Shown: piece by piece, positions 7,867-15,554 of the stretch
How the letters are laid out: every line of letters starts with the position of its first letter
Numbering within the stretch: the stretch's first letter is position 1
Made by a program: the position numbers and the translations under genes
Notes under the pieces: model-generated
Seen by the model: only the letters and a program-made list of their open reading frames with translations
What the model was told of the DNA's origin: nothing
The model's database searches: none
IMG/VR virus record: IMGVR_UViG_3300028423_001099
Span: 1-64,000 of that record
From: a virus
Length of the DNA: 64,000 bases
Direction: 5' to 3' (one strand)

Positions 7867-9078
7867 TTACTCAAGCATTCTCAGCACACGATGTAAATCT
7901 GATACCAATGTTTCACAGTCTTCCTGACTGTTATAGGGTGCTATGCTGATTCTCACAACACCACGGTTGCTGAGCTTGTCTACATAAGGGTGTGCACACA
8001 GTTTGCCCGATCTCACAGCACTGTTGGTGTTTGACAACAATGCTGCCACATCACTGCTATGTCCTGATCTAGGCACAAAACTGTAAATAGTGCGCCTGTG
8101 TGGCCAGTGGTCGCTTCTATCGCTTGAACCCAAGATCCAATCCACAGGCAACTCATTGATGCCAGCCTCAAACAACCAATCATTCACACAGTCCTCTATA
8201 TATCTGATGCGATCATAACCTTCGTAGTCGATGAGATCAGCAGCGGCGCCAAAACCAATAATGCCTGCTGTGTTGGGCGTGCCCGGTTCATGTTTGTATA
8301 CACCCGGCAAGAACTTGACATCATCAAAACTTACGTGCTCTACTGCACCTCCTCCGTACTGCATGGCTTTGAGCTCAGTGAAATCAAACGCACTGTAGAG
8401 TGCACCTATGCCTGTGGGGCCATACATCTTGTGCGCACTGAATACGGCCCACTCAACTTCGTTTTCTGTGAGATCGATTTGATCATGTGCCACAGTCTGA
8501 CAGAAATCCATGCACACACTGTGGTTGTGATAGTGTGCCATCTTGGCCAACAGTTCCCAGGGCTGTGTGATGCCTGTGACATTGCTGGTGCCTATGATGC
8601 TGACCAGACTGCGTGGCTCACACTCTGAAAATATGTCATCGGCTGCTGTGACGTCAATTTCGCCGGTGTATGGCTCCATGGGCAATACTCTGAGACGACC
8701 GTTTTCCACGGTGCGACCTTGCTGTAGCCAGGGCACAATGTTGGCATGATGTTCTGCTTCGCTGATAATAACTGTGGGTGCATTGCGATGCCACTCTGCA
8801 ATCCAGTTTAGGCCCTGCGTGGTGCCTGAGGTAAACAATATCTGTGAAGGATTAACTTTGATGAGTTCAGCAACGGCACTTCTCGCCTGATAGGTGCAAT
8901 GATCTGTTTGTGCAGCAATTTCGTACTCACCGCGTGCCGGCGAACTGCGATAGGTTGTATAGTATTGTTGCATAGCATCAAGCACATATTGATGGGTTTG
9001 GCTGGTGGCTGCGCTATCAAAATACGCTAGCTCTGGATTGTTCCACAGTGTGGGAAAATGCTCCTTGCCAAAAATCAT
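7867..9078 (-). CDS. sufS: Cysteine desulfurase, SufS type
   Basis: A 403-residue PLP enzyme. The Schiff-base lysine is K217 (SAHKMYGPTG), the PLP histidine lies in SEAEHHANIVPW (109-117), and the catalytic cysteine is C361 in VRSGKLCAHP. It takes sulfur from cysteine for Fe-S clusters. The N-terminus starts directly with a FGKEHFPTLW region, as in the shorter SufS/CsdA group. The start shares bases with the clpS stop (ATGTGATG), so they are translationally coupled. Together with SufB and Nfu it makes a partial Suf pathway. Confidence 0.93.
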   Translation of the reverse strand: MIFGKEHFPTLWNNPELAYFDSAATSQTHQYVLDAMQQYYTTYRSSPARGEYEIAAQTDHCTYQARSAVAELIKVNPSQILFTSGTTQGLNWIAEWHRNAPTVIISEAEHHANIVPWLQQGRTVENGRLRVLPMEPYTGEIDVTAADDIFSECEPRSLVSIIGTSNVTGITQPWELLAKMAHYHNHSVCMDFCQTVAHDQIDLTENEVEWAVFSAHKMYGPTGIGALYSAFDFTELKAMQYGGGAVEHVSFDDVKFLPGVYKHEPGTPNTAGIIGFGAAADLIDYEGYDRIRYIEDCVNDWLFEAGINELPVDWILGSSDRSDHWPHRRTIYSFVPRSGHSSDVAALLSNTNSAVRSGKLCAHPYVDKLSNRGVVRISIAPYNSQEDCETLVSDLHRVLRMLE

Positions 9079-9545
9079 CACATTGGCTCACAGAGTATTT
9101 CGAGTGGGTGTCCGCTGTGCTGGCATGCAAGCACAGCTTCGTGAGTTTTTTGCTCAGCAATCTCTCTGCTGTAGGTGCCTACCACTGCACTGCCTTCGTT
9201 GTGAATTGCCATGGTGATTTCTTGTGCTTGATCTATGTTTTTGTTGAAAATTTCCACCAACAACTGAATCACAAAATCCATGGGAGTGTAGTCGTCATTG
9301 AGAAATATCACATTGTAGCGTTTGGGATATGTGATCTCAGTGTCTGTGCGACTCTGTGTTTGTGTCTGTGAACCATTCACTGTGTGCACGTGAGATTGCT
9401 CATCGGCCATGCTGGCCAATATCTGCACCACAAGGTTGCTGAGTTCATCGTCACTGAGTCCGGCAATTTCTTCAGGAGTAAAAATACTGTTCAAGTTGAT
9501 GTGAACAGCACCCGATCTTGAATTTTTGGGATTTTGGTCGCTCAT
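9078..9545 (-). CDS. clpS: ClpS adaptor with long N-terminal extension
   Basis: A 155-residue protein whose C-terminal half (about 75-155) is a ClpS core: YNVIFLNDDYTPMDFVIQLL, then MAIHNEGSAVVGTYSREIAEQK. The acidic pocket D84-D85 and H115 for N-degron binding are kept. ClpS delivers N-end-rule substrates to ClpAP. The first 70 residues are a long hydrophilic extension; bacterial ClpS usually has only about 25 before the core. Start chosen at 9545 because AGGAAAT precedes it. Confidence 0.9.
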   Translation of the reverse strand: MSDQNPKNSRSGAVHINLNSIFTPEEIAGLSDDELSNLVVQILASMADEQSHVHTVNGSQTQTQSRTDTEITYPKRYNVIFLNDDYTPMDFVIQLLVEIFNKNIDQAQEITMAIHNEGSAVVGTYSREIAEQKTHEAVLACQHSGHPLEILCEPM

Positions 9546-9607
9546 GATATTTCCTGTCTGTGTATGTGAAAATGTTGTGGGGAGATGTCTCCCCACAACT
9601 ATGCGGT

Positions 9608-10078
9608 TTACTTGCTGTTGATGGCAATCTGCTTGGGCTTGTGCTCCTCAGGAATAATTTGCACAAGTGTGATCCGCAGTAGCCCATCTTTCAACTCTGC
9701 ACCTGTGACTTCCACATTTTCAGCCAACTGAAATGTACGACTGAAATTGCGTTCTGCAATGCCTTTGTGAATGTATTCCACAGTGGTATCCACGTCTTCG
9801 GCCAATGCAGCACTTTTGCCTTCTACTAGCAACTGATTTTTCTCCACAGTTACAGTGATATCTTCATCACGAAAACCGGCCACTGCTAGTGTGACTTCAT
9901 ACTTGACATTGTCATCGGTGTCTGTGATGCGAGCCACGTTGTAGGGCGGATAACCCGAAGTAGTAGAAAAAGTGGGGTTTTCCAACATATCGTTGAATAG
10001 TTGATCAAATCCCACACTCATTTTGTACAGTGGGGAGTTGAACAGGTCAGATGTAACACGTAGTTGTTTGCTTGTCAT
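9608..10078 (-). CDS. Small heat-shock protein (Hsp20/IbpA family)
   Basis: A 156-residue holdase chaperone. The alpha-crystallin domain spans about 35-135, with YPPYNVARITD at its start, VAGFRDEDITV and the end motif G-L-L-R-I-T-L. An ordinary leader with AAGGAG precedes the ATG; a late box lies 73 bases upstream of the start (10151-10158). Hsp20 genes are a hallmark of T4-like marine phages and are thought to help virion assembly. Confidence 0.93.
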   Translation of the reverse strand: MTSKQLRVTSDLFNSPLYKMSVGFDQLFNDMLENPTFSTTSGYPPYNVARITDTDDNVKYEVTLAVAGFRDEDITVTVEKNQLLVEGKSAALAEDVDTTVEYIHKGIAERNFSRTFQLAENVEVTGAELKDGLLRITLVQIIPEEHKPKQIAINSK

Positions 10079-10150
10079 TGTTTATCTCCTTTGTTAAGCA
10101 AGATTGTTGTGCAACCCTAACACCCTATCGGCGTGCCTGTGTTGCATGAG

Positions 10151-10158
10151 TATTTATC
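10151..10158 (-). promoter_or_regulatory. T4-type late promoter box GATAAATA
   Basis: Minus-strand GATAAATA, 73 bases upstream of the hsp20 start; the leader in between carries an AAGGAG site just before the hsp20 ATG. Confidence 0.6.
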
Positions 10159-10190
10159 ACAGATTTCATGCTGTGACAAAATCTTCTGAG

Positions 10191-10583
10191 TCATTGTGCA
10201 ACCCAGTGATTTATTAGGCCTGTGGTCAGCATGATAGTGACCACACTGTGTAGTAGTATAAGTGCTCTGTCGTTCCATTTCAAACTCACAAACAGCCATC
10301 CACATGCGCCAATCAAACTAAACGTGATATCCAGCCACTGTAGATCTACTGCACCACTGGATCGAATAGCAATAGCAATGAGCACCATAACACTGCTGAA
10401 CCACTTCACATACCAAGTTATATCGCCTTTGGGCGTGACACTCTTGGTGATGCGATTGCTGTTGCGTATTTCGCCAACTGCGTATCGTGTGCCATCGTGA
10501 CCCACAATAACATCATGGTCCTCCAACTGTGAGATCTTTTCTGGGGGTGCATCAAATGGTTCATTGTCCATGCTTGAATTCAC
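10191..10583 (-). CDS. Small membrane protein, 130 aa
   Basis: Start set at a GTG at 10583, which has GGAGATAACA directly before it; the upstream stop shares that stretch. A cytoplasmic N-terminal domain (about 1-50, containing DHDVIVGHDGTRYAVGEI) is followed by three hydrophobic segments at about 53-72, 78-96 and 103-122. Family unknown. It lies in the same operon as the basic protein upstream, behind the promoter at 11050-11077. Confidence 0.7.
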   Translation of the reverse strand: MNSSMDNEPFDAPPEKISQLEDHDVIVGHDGTRYAVGEIRNSNRITKSVTPKGDITWYVKWFSSVMVLIAIAIRSSGAVDLQWLDITFSLIGACGWLFVSLKWNDRALILLHSVVTIMLTTGLINHWVAQ

Positions 10584-10585
10584 TG

Positions 10586-11017
10586 TTATCTCCGCATCTT
10601 GGAAATGTCTTTGGCATGCTCGTCGTCGATCACAGGAACTGCATTGCTTTTGTGCATAGTGGCAATGCCCTTGACCAGGTCTCCTGTGTATTTGGGAGAC
10701 TCGCGTCGTGCACAATCTCCGCCAGACTTCTTGATGCCATGACTGGGAATACGTTTGTAAGCCTCCATGCGATCACTGTGCACAGAGGGAGACTGCTTGA
10801 GAGTGTCAGTACGCTTGGGTTGGGGTTCAGGTGAAATGCCGCGCACATAGTTTTCAAACTCATCATAGGAGATCTTCTCCATGTGATTTCTCTTGAGCCA
10901 GCGATTGTGTTCGTGCCACTCGGCTTTTAGATTCTGTAGACGTTTCTTGCTGAGCTTGGCTTTTTGTTTGCGGGTGCGAGTTGTGGTATATTCGGGGCCT
11001 AACAGATGCATGGTCAT
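10586..11017 (-). CDS. Conserved phage hypothetical protein, 143 aa
   Basis: Basic, helical protein with start at the ATG at 11017 behind GGAGAACACT. Its C-terminus has a pattern I know from many phage hypothetical proteins (KYTGDLVKGIATMHKSN followed by DISKMRR). The middle is rich in K/R and W (KAEWHEHNRWLKRN), compatible with nucleic-acid binding. No function is known. Confidence 0.75.
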   Translation of the reverse strand: MTMHLLGPEYTTTRTRKQKAKLSKKRLQNLKAEWHEHNRWLKRNHMEKISYDEFENYVRGISPEPQPKRTDTLKQSPSVHSDRMEAYKRIPSHGIKKSGGDCARRESPKYTGDLVKGIATMHKSNAVPVIDDEHAKDISKMRR

Positions 11018-11049
11018 AGTGTTCTCCAACAGTTTGCTATTACCCAAAT

Positions 11050-11077
11050 ATTATAGCACATATGTGTTGGATGTCAA
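11050..11077 (-). promoter_or_regulatory. Sigma-70-like (early) promoter
   Basis: Minus-strand TTGACA (11072-11077), 16 bases, TATAAT (11050-11055). Both hexamers match consensus. It lies between the SGNH-like gene and the 143-aa gene. Confidence 0.8.
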
Positions 11078-11078
11078 G

Positions 11079-11879
11079 TTACACAAGCTGATGGTTGCAC
11101 AAATATTCAGCTAGATGTTTGGCCACACACTGATGTCCTGCTTTACTGAGGTGAGCATTATCCCAGTGATCTGTATTCAGCTGATCAATGATTTTTCTAG
11201 CATCGTTTTTAGACTTTGTATGCCTTAGACGCCCAAGATACTGTCGAGCTTTGGCATAGCCAAGCTCATAGTCTTTCCTATTGTCGCCATGTAATTCTGT
11301 GAATTGTTTTTCACTGATTGTATATATATTGTCCGATGACTCCAAAAATTGCACAAAGCTATCATGCTGATAACAGATATATCTAACAACCAAAACTACC
11401 AATGTAATACCATGAAGTTTACACAGTGCTTCAAATTGGCTATGTCTAAATCTAGCATAGTCTTCATCAAACCCAGTGTAGGTGCTGCAATTCTGATATG
11501 CTTGATGCAATTCAGCGTCATATGCGTCATCCATCCAGGTGTAACTGTCAATTTTATAATCACTCACAGCATAGGATTTGTGCATGTCAGACATGCTTTC
11601 AACCACTTCCGTGCCTACGTGTGCCGATTTGAGATTGTTGCTGGGAAACTCACGTCGATTTAGATCAGTGTATTGAACCAACAGAATGTCATCGGAATCA
11701 ATTTGACCTCTGAGAATCATCTCGGTGGCTTTTCTCCAGGCGCGATCGTTGCTGGCTCCTTTCTTGGCCAAATGCACATACTGTTTGTCTAGCATCTCGC
11801 TGAGATAGTCCCCATAGCACCTGTCAACAAAGGTGCGATCTGAATAACTGCAACCACAGACAATCAGTTTGTTTGCCAT
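11079..11879 (-). CDS. SGNH/GDSL-like protein (paralogue 1)
   Basis: A 266-residue protein starting MANKLIVCGCSYSDRTF. The strand-turn G-C-S near residues 9-11 sits where GDSL/SGNH hydrolases carry the nucleophile serine; DxxH-like residues near the C-terminus (DHWDNAHLSKAGHQ) fit the D-x-x-H dyad. It is clearly homologous to the next gene upstream (12693 start), so a tandem duplication. Related proteins lie at 32350 and 34315. Substrate unknown; SGNH enzymes are esterases or acyl-hydrolases. Confidence 0.7.
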   Translation of the reverse strand: MANKLIVCGCSYSDRTFVDRCYGDYLSEMLDKQYVHLAKKGASNDRAWRKATEMILRGQIDSDDILLVQYTDLNRREFPSNNLKSAHVGTEVVESMSDMHKSYAVSDYKIDSYTWMDDAYDAELHQAYQNCSTYTGFDEDYARFRHSQFEALCKLHGITLVVLVVRYICYQHDSFVQFLESSDNIYTISEKQFTELHGDNRKDYELGYAKARQYLGRLRHTKSKNDARKIIDQLNTDHWDNAHLSKAGHQCVAKHLAEYLCNHQLV

Positions 11880-11895
11880 ACTAGACCTCCCTTTG

Positions 11896-12693
11896 TTAAA
11901 CTAAACTGTGTCGCTGAAGATATGCAGCTATGTATTTGCCTATGGTACTGTGACCTAGATCGCTGAGATGGCTCAAGTCCCAGACATTGCAGTCTGCTAG
12001 TTCATCTAAATTTTCTGCTGTTCTTTGATTGAGGCCAAGCTCGTATTTGTAGCACATGGGAGGAGTTGTGGGAATAATATTTTCTTCGTTGATGAGATAT
12101 TTTCGAGCATATGGCCCAAGAATATTGTACTCATCCAGGAGGTCTGACAGTCTGCACCACAGCATCACCAACTTGATGTTGTTTGCTTCACAGAAACTCT
12201 CAAACTGCTTGTGCCTGGTGATAAAATACTCGTTGTCAAACTCATCGATCACACATGTGTTCTGATAGGTTCTGTGTAGAGTCTTGTCAGGTTCAAAATT
12301 GTACCATATATAGCTGTCCATTTTGTAGTTGCTGGTGTAGAAAGTTCCACATTCGGTGTGTGACCTGTCTAAATGATGTATGTGATTTTTATCCGGCTCG
12401 TCGATGCGAGCATGTTCTATGCGTTCCTGTATGTGATCATAGCCTATGCCGTGGCTGCCAAACTCGCGTCTGTGCCGATCTGTGTACTGAACTATTACGA
12501 CATCGTTGGGGGTAATTTCGCCATCAATGATCATGCGAGTGGCCATGCGCCATGTGCGATCATTGGATGTGGCGCCTTTGGCACAGTGATGATATTCCAG
12601 CCCTGTGATTTCACTGACATAGTCGCCATAGGCCTTTTCCACTTCTGTTCGGTCAGAATAACTGCATCCAAACACAAACAGTTTCTTGCTCAT
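11896..12693 (-). CDS. SGNH/GDSL-like protein (paralogue 2)
   Basis: A 265-residue paralogue of the downstream gene. Both share the N-terminal GCSYSDRT, a YGDYxSE segment, SNDRxWR and VQYTDxxRREF, and a C-terminal DLSHLSDLGH that supplies the Asp-His of an SGNH triad. The two copies have diverged mainly in the central 100 residues. It lies in the clpX-bS21 operon, which has a late promoter. Confidence 0.7.
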   Translation of the reverse strand: MSKKLFVFGCSYSDRTEVEKAYGDYVSEITGLEYHHCAKGATSNDRTWRMATRMIIDGEITPNDVVIVQYTDRHRREFGSHGIGYDHIQERIEHARIDEPDKNHIHHLDRSHTECGTFYTSNYKMDSYIWYNFEPDKTLHRTYQNTCVIDEFDNEYFITRHKQFESFCEANNIKLVMLWCRLSDLLDEYNILGPYARKYLINEENIIPTTPPMCYKYELGLNQRTAENLDELADCNVWDLSHLSDLGHSTIGKYIAAYLQRHSLV

Positions 12694-12695
12694 GA

Positions 12696-13007
12696 CTATC
12701 TCTTTTTGCGATGAGACCGTGAACTCTGTGCCTTGAGCACAGGGTCTCGCTTGATCTGCTCTTTGTGAGCTCGTTTTACTGCTTGTGCTCGTTCACGTTT
12801 TCTCACAGCACTGGGCTTTTCATAGTACTCATGCTTGGCCAGCTCTTTTTGACGATTGCTGGTTTCTAGAATTTTTTTCAGGCGTCTCAGTGCTCCATTG
12901 ACATCGTCATTTCTCACTTCAACGTTTGCCCCTGGGATGCGCACTGGCACACCACTGTGTTCTCTGTTGCTGAATTTTCTATTTTTTCCTCTGTGATTAT
13001 TCTTCAT
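12696..13007 (-). CDS. rpsU: Ribosomal protein bS21 homologue
   Basis: A 103-residue, strongly basic protein. Residues about 26-80 match bS21: VEVRNDDVNGALRRLKKILE then HEYYEKPSAVRKRERAQA. An N-terminal extension (about 25 residues) and a basic tail are added. bS21 is a loosely bound small-subunit protein needed for initiation, and phage copies can assemble into host ribosomes. Start at 13007 (AGGA upstream), overlapping the clpX end by 11 bases. Confidence 0.9.
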   Translation of the reverse strand: MKNNHRGKNRKFSNREHSGVPVRIPGANVEVRNDDVNGALRRLKKILETSNRQKELAKHEYYEKPSAVRKRERAQAVKRAHKEQIKRDPVLKAQSSRSHRKKR

Positions 13008-14268
13008 CCGTTCCTCTGTACAAACGATAGTCTGTGTCCTCTGATTGTGTGCCATCAGTGTAGATCAACTGTGGTTTTGTGTTTGAGTTTACAGGGTACT
13101 TATCAAAAATCACAGAAACCACGCCCGATTCCTGAAGTTCTGGAGCACGGTACATGATGTTGATGAGGCTCTGTTCCACAAGAGTTTTCAGTGATCTGGC
13201 GCCCAGGTTAGTGCCAATAGCCAGGTGTGCAATTGAATCTATGTATTCCTCAGAGAATTCCAGATCAATGCCGTCGATCATCAACAGCTCCTGTGATTGC
13301 TTCAACACATTGTTTTTCACAGACATCATGATCATTTTCAACTGTGATTCTGTGAGTGTGTCCAGCACGCCTAAAATTGGCAGACGTCCTATCAACTCGG
13401 GAATAATGCCATAGTCTACAATATCCTGTGCTATGACTTTTTGCAGAATGGATTGACGCTGATCTTCTGTGACGATCTGTGCGCCAAACCCAATAGCAGA
13501 AGATCTGCGAAGTCTGTGCTCAATCTGCTTTTCAAGGCCAACAAAAGAACCACCTAGAATAAACAGCACGCTACTGGTATCAAACTCTACAAAATCTTCG
13601 GTGTATTTCCTGTTGTTGGCTACTTTGACCTTGGTGGTGGTGCCTTCGATCAATCTCAGCAGTGCCTGCTGAACGCCTTCACCGGAAACATCGCGACTGT
13701 TGGTGTTGCTCTCTGACTTGCGACTTTTTTTGTCGATTTCGTCGATGTACACAATGCCTTTTTGTGCCGATTCTAGATCAAAGTCAGCAGTGACCAAGAG
13801 TCGTTCGAGCACGCTTTCAACATCTTCGCCAACGTAGCCTGCTTCAGTGAGTGTGGTAGCATCAGCGATAGCAAACGGCACACTCATTTTTCTTGCCAGT
13901 GTTTTGGCAAACAGGGTTTTGCCCGAGCCTGTGGGACCAATCAGCAACACATTGCTTTTTTCTGGCTCGCAATCCAGCTGGTTGCCTATGCGTTTATAGT
14001 GATTGTAGGCACTGACACTGAGCATTTCCTTGACATCGTTGTGGCCAACGATGTAATCGTCTAAGTGTGCCTTGATTTCACTGGGCACAGGCACACTGTC
14101 AAGTTGTGGTTTGTCAGTGTCATCCTCAAGTTCCTGTGACACAATTTTGTAAGACACAGAAACACACTCGTTGCAGATGTATACACTGGGACCGGCAATG
14201 AGCTTTTCAACTTGGTCGCGACTTTTACCGCAGAAACTGCAGTTGAGTTTTTTGTTATCGTCTGACAT
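12997..14268 (-). CDS. clpX: ClpX AAA+ unfoldase
   Basis: A full-length, 423-residue ClpX. The zinc-binding domain has C10-x2-C13 and C32-x2-C35; Walker A GPTGSGKT is at 111-118, the pore loop GYVG at 144-147, Walker B VYIDE at 173-177. The loop region that contacts ClpP (IGF motif; here S-A-I-G-F-G near 279-284) is present, so it could partner with host ClpP. No clpP is in the window. It heads a transcript behind a perfect late box and is followed by bS21 and two SGNH-like genes. Confidence 0.96.
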   Translation of the reverse strand: MSDDNKKLNCSFCGKSRDQVEKLIAGPSVYICNECVSVSYKIVSQELEDDTDKPQLDSVPVPSEIKAHLDDYIVGHNDVKEMLSVSAYNHYKRIGNQLDCEPEKSNVLLIGPTGSGKTLFAKTLARKMSVPFAIADATTLTEAGYVGEDVESVLERLLVTADFDLESAQKGIVYIDEIDKKSRKSESNTNSRDVSGEGVQQALLRLIEGTTTKVKVANNRKYTEDFVEFDTSSVLFILGGSFVGLEKQIEHRLRRSSAIGFGAQIVTEDQRQSILQKVIAQDIVDYGIIPELIGRLPILGVLDTLTESQLKMIMMSVKNNVLKQSQELLMIDGIDLEFSEEYIDSIAHLAIGTNLGARSLKTLVEQSLINIMYRAPELQESGVVSVIFDKYPVNSNTKPQLIYTDGTQSEDTDYRLYRGTDEE

Positions 14269-14291
14269 CAATAGACCTATGCATGTTGTTG

Positions 14292-14299
14292 TATTTATA
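14292..14299 (-). promoter_or_regulatory. T4-type late promoter box TATAAATA
   Basis: Perfect TATAAATA on the minus strand, 23 bases ahead of the clpX ATG, with AGGTC in the short leader. Confidence 0.75.
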
Positions 14300-14301
14300 T
14301 G

Positions 14302-14668
14302 TTATTTTTTCTTGCTTGTGTATTTTATGTTCGATGTGTCAGTGTCAGCATCACTGTGAGGCAACGGCATTGCCCAAAAACCCATGCGACTTTTTACTTC
14401 ATCTTCTGAGACTTTTTGTAATAGATCAAAGATTTCCTGTGCACTGAGATCTTCTTTGTTGAACTCGCTGTTGGCCAACAGACGAGCAGCTTCATGGAGG
14501 TCTCCTGTGGCAGCACGCTCAACCTCCACTGGTTTTTCTACTTCAACAACTTTTTCCACAGGAACTTCAATGATCTTTTCAACTTCCACAGGTTTTTCTA
14601 CAATGCGTTCAACAATTTCAGGAGGTTGACCAAGTGCCTGCTCTAGTTGTTGTTCGAGTTCAGCGATC
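14302..14668 (-). CDS. Frame -1 extension of the membrane coiled-coil protein
   Basis: An open frame continuing the coiled-coil gene from 15491 after a run of nine A on the coding strand. It has no ATG and no ribosome site at its beginning. It reads KIAELEQQLEQ, then a repeated V-E-K/V-P-V-E segment, a helical domain (GDLHEAARLLANSEF) and a lysine-rich end. Coiled-coil phase carries across the shift, which argues that it is translated as one protein with the upstream part by -1 slippage, or that the reference has a one-base homopolymer error. Fused length would be about 396 residues. Confidence 0.6.
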
Positions 14669-15491
14669 TTTTTTTTTCAGCCGTGTTGCTGTCAGTGGAT
14701 TCACTGATGTCAGATGTTGGCGTTTTTGGATTTGGCTGGTACACTGTTTCTAGATGAACTCCTCTCTGCATCAAGCTGAAGTTTGCAGCCATCAGCAATA
14801 GAATAGCCATGGGATCAAACACAAAAATAAACGCAATGATTACCCATCTCACTGCCTCTTCTAGGCGATCTTCGCCTGCACCATATACCAGTTCAGCAAT
14901 ATATTTCACTGGACCTACTTCCAGTGCCACAGCCTGCAGCTCTTGGTTGAGATCAAGGCGCTGGTCTTCTAGCTCAGCAATTTTCTGCTGACTTTCTGTG
15001 ATAATTTGCTGTAGACTGTCTCTTTCGGTTTGCTGTGCTTCGCGTGCTTCTAAGCCGCGTGTGACAAATCCTCGTTCCACATACTCGTTGATTGCCGAAT
15101 CCAGTTGTTCTAGTGCAGTTTCCGCTCGTGTAATATCCAGCTCTGCTCTGCTGATCTGTTGGTCCAATCGCTCAACCACAGCAGTATTTGAATCCACGCT
15201 GGCAGTTTGTTCAAGGTGTGCTTTGGAGAGGAGACCAAAAATGCCCATGGAAGTCAACAGCATGGCAACAATTACCAAAGGCACCATGGCATACTTGATT
15301 TTGGTGGGTGCTTGCCAGTTGCGGTACAGCCAGCTTACACCTACTACTTTGCCAAGTTCGATCACACAGCCCATAATCAAAGCATGATAAGGCAAACCAG
15401 CAAAGATGGCCATGATGCCCATGATAGCAAACGTGGCTGCAGTGCCTGCCATGGCCAGTGCTGTAAACAATGTCATTATCGAAAAGATCAT
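14643..15491 (-). CDS. Membrane protein with coiled coil, 282 aa
   Basis: Start set at the ATG at 15491, five bases behind a late box. Two or three membrane segments at about 5-32, 38-55 and 70-90, a long periplasmic or cytoplasmic coiled coil at about 95-190, and a further membrane segment near 215-240. The architecture resembles inner-membrane coiled-coil proteins of T4-like marine phages of unknown role. The zero-frame end after the A9 run is short and unlike coiled coil (RSLNSNNN). An alternative frame extends it (see 14302-14668). Confidence 0.75.
   Translation of the reverse strand: MIFSIMTLFTALAMAGTAATFAIMGIMAIFAGLPYHALIMGCVIELGKVVGVSWLYRNWQAPTKIKYAMVPLVIVAMLLTSMGIFGLLSKAHLEQTASVDSNTAVVERLDQQISRAELDITRAETALEQLDSAINEYVERGFVTRGLEAREAQQTERDSLQQIITESQQKIAELEDQRLDLNQELQAVALEVGPVKYIAELVYGAGEDRLEEAVRWVIIAFIFVFDPMAILLLMAANFSLMQRGVHLETVYQPNPKTPTSDISESTDSNTAEKKRSLNSNNN
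14669..14677 (-). other. A9 run: probable -1 slippery site
   Basis: Nine T on the plus strand, so GAA AAA AAA AGA on the coding strand. A slip back of one base over A-AAA-AAA places the ribosome in the long downstream frame. Confidence 0.55.
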
Positions 15492-15496
15492 ACTTG

Positions 15497-15504
15497 TATT
15501 TATT
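15497..15504 (-). promoter_or_regulatory. Late box AATAAATA, five bases before a start codon
   Basis: Minus strand AATAAATA, then CAAGT, then the ATG at 15491. The transcription start expected for a T4-type late promoter would fall on the A of the ATG. Confidence 0.65.
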
Positions 15505-15541
15505 ACAAACATAGAATGTTTTTGGTTGGGCACAAGGACCA

Positions 15542-15549
15542 TATAAATA
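15542..15549 (+). promoter_or_regulatory. Late box TATAAATA, five bases before a GTG
   Basis: Plus strand TATAAATA, then TCCCT, then GTG at 15555. Divergent to the box at 15497-15504, giving a back-to-back late promoter pair. Confidence 0.6.
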
Positions 15550-15554
15550 TCCCT

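Noticed and set aside
10145-10158. Leaderless 17-codon frame directly after the late box upstream of hsp20
   Set aside because: Spacing is three bases, not five, the frame is very short and hsp20 has its own AAGGAG site. Treated as leader.
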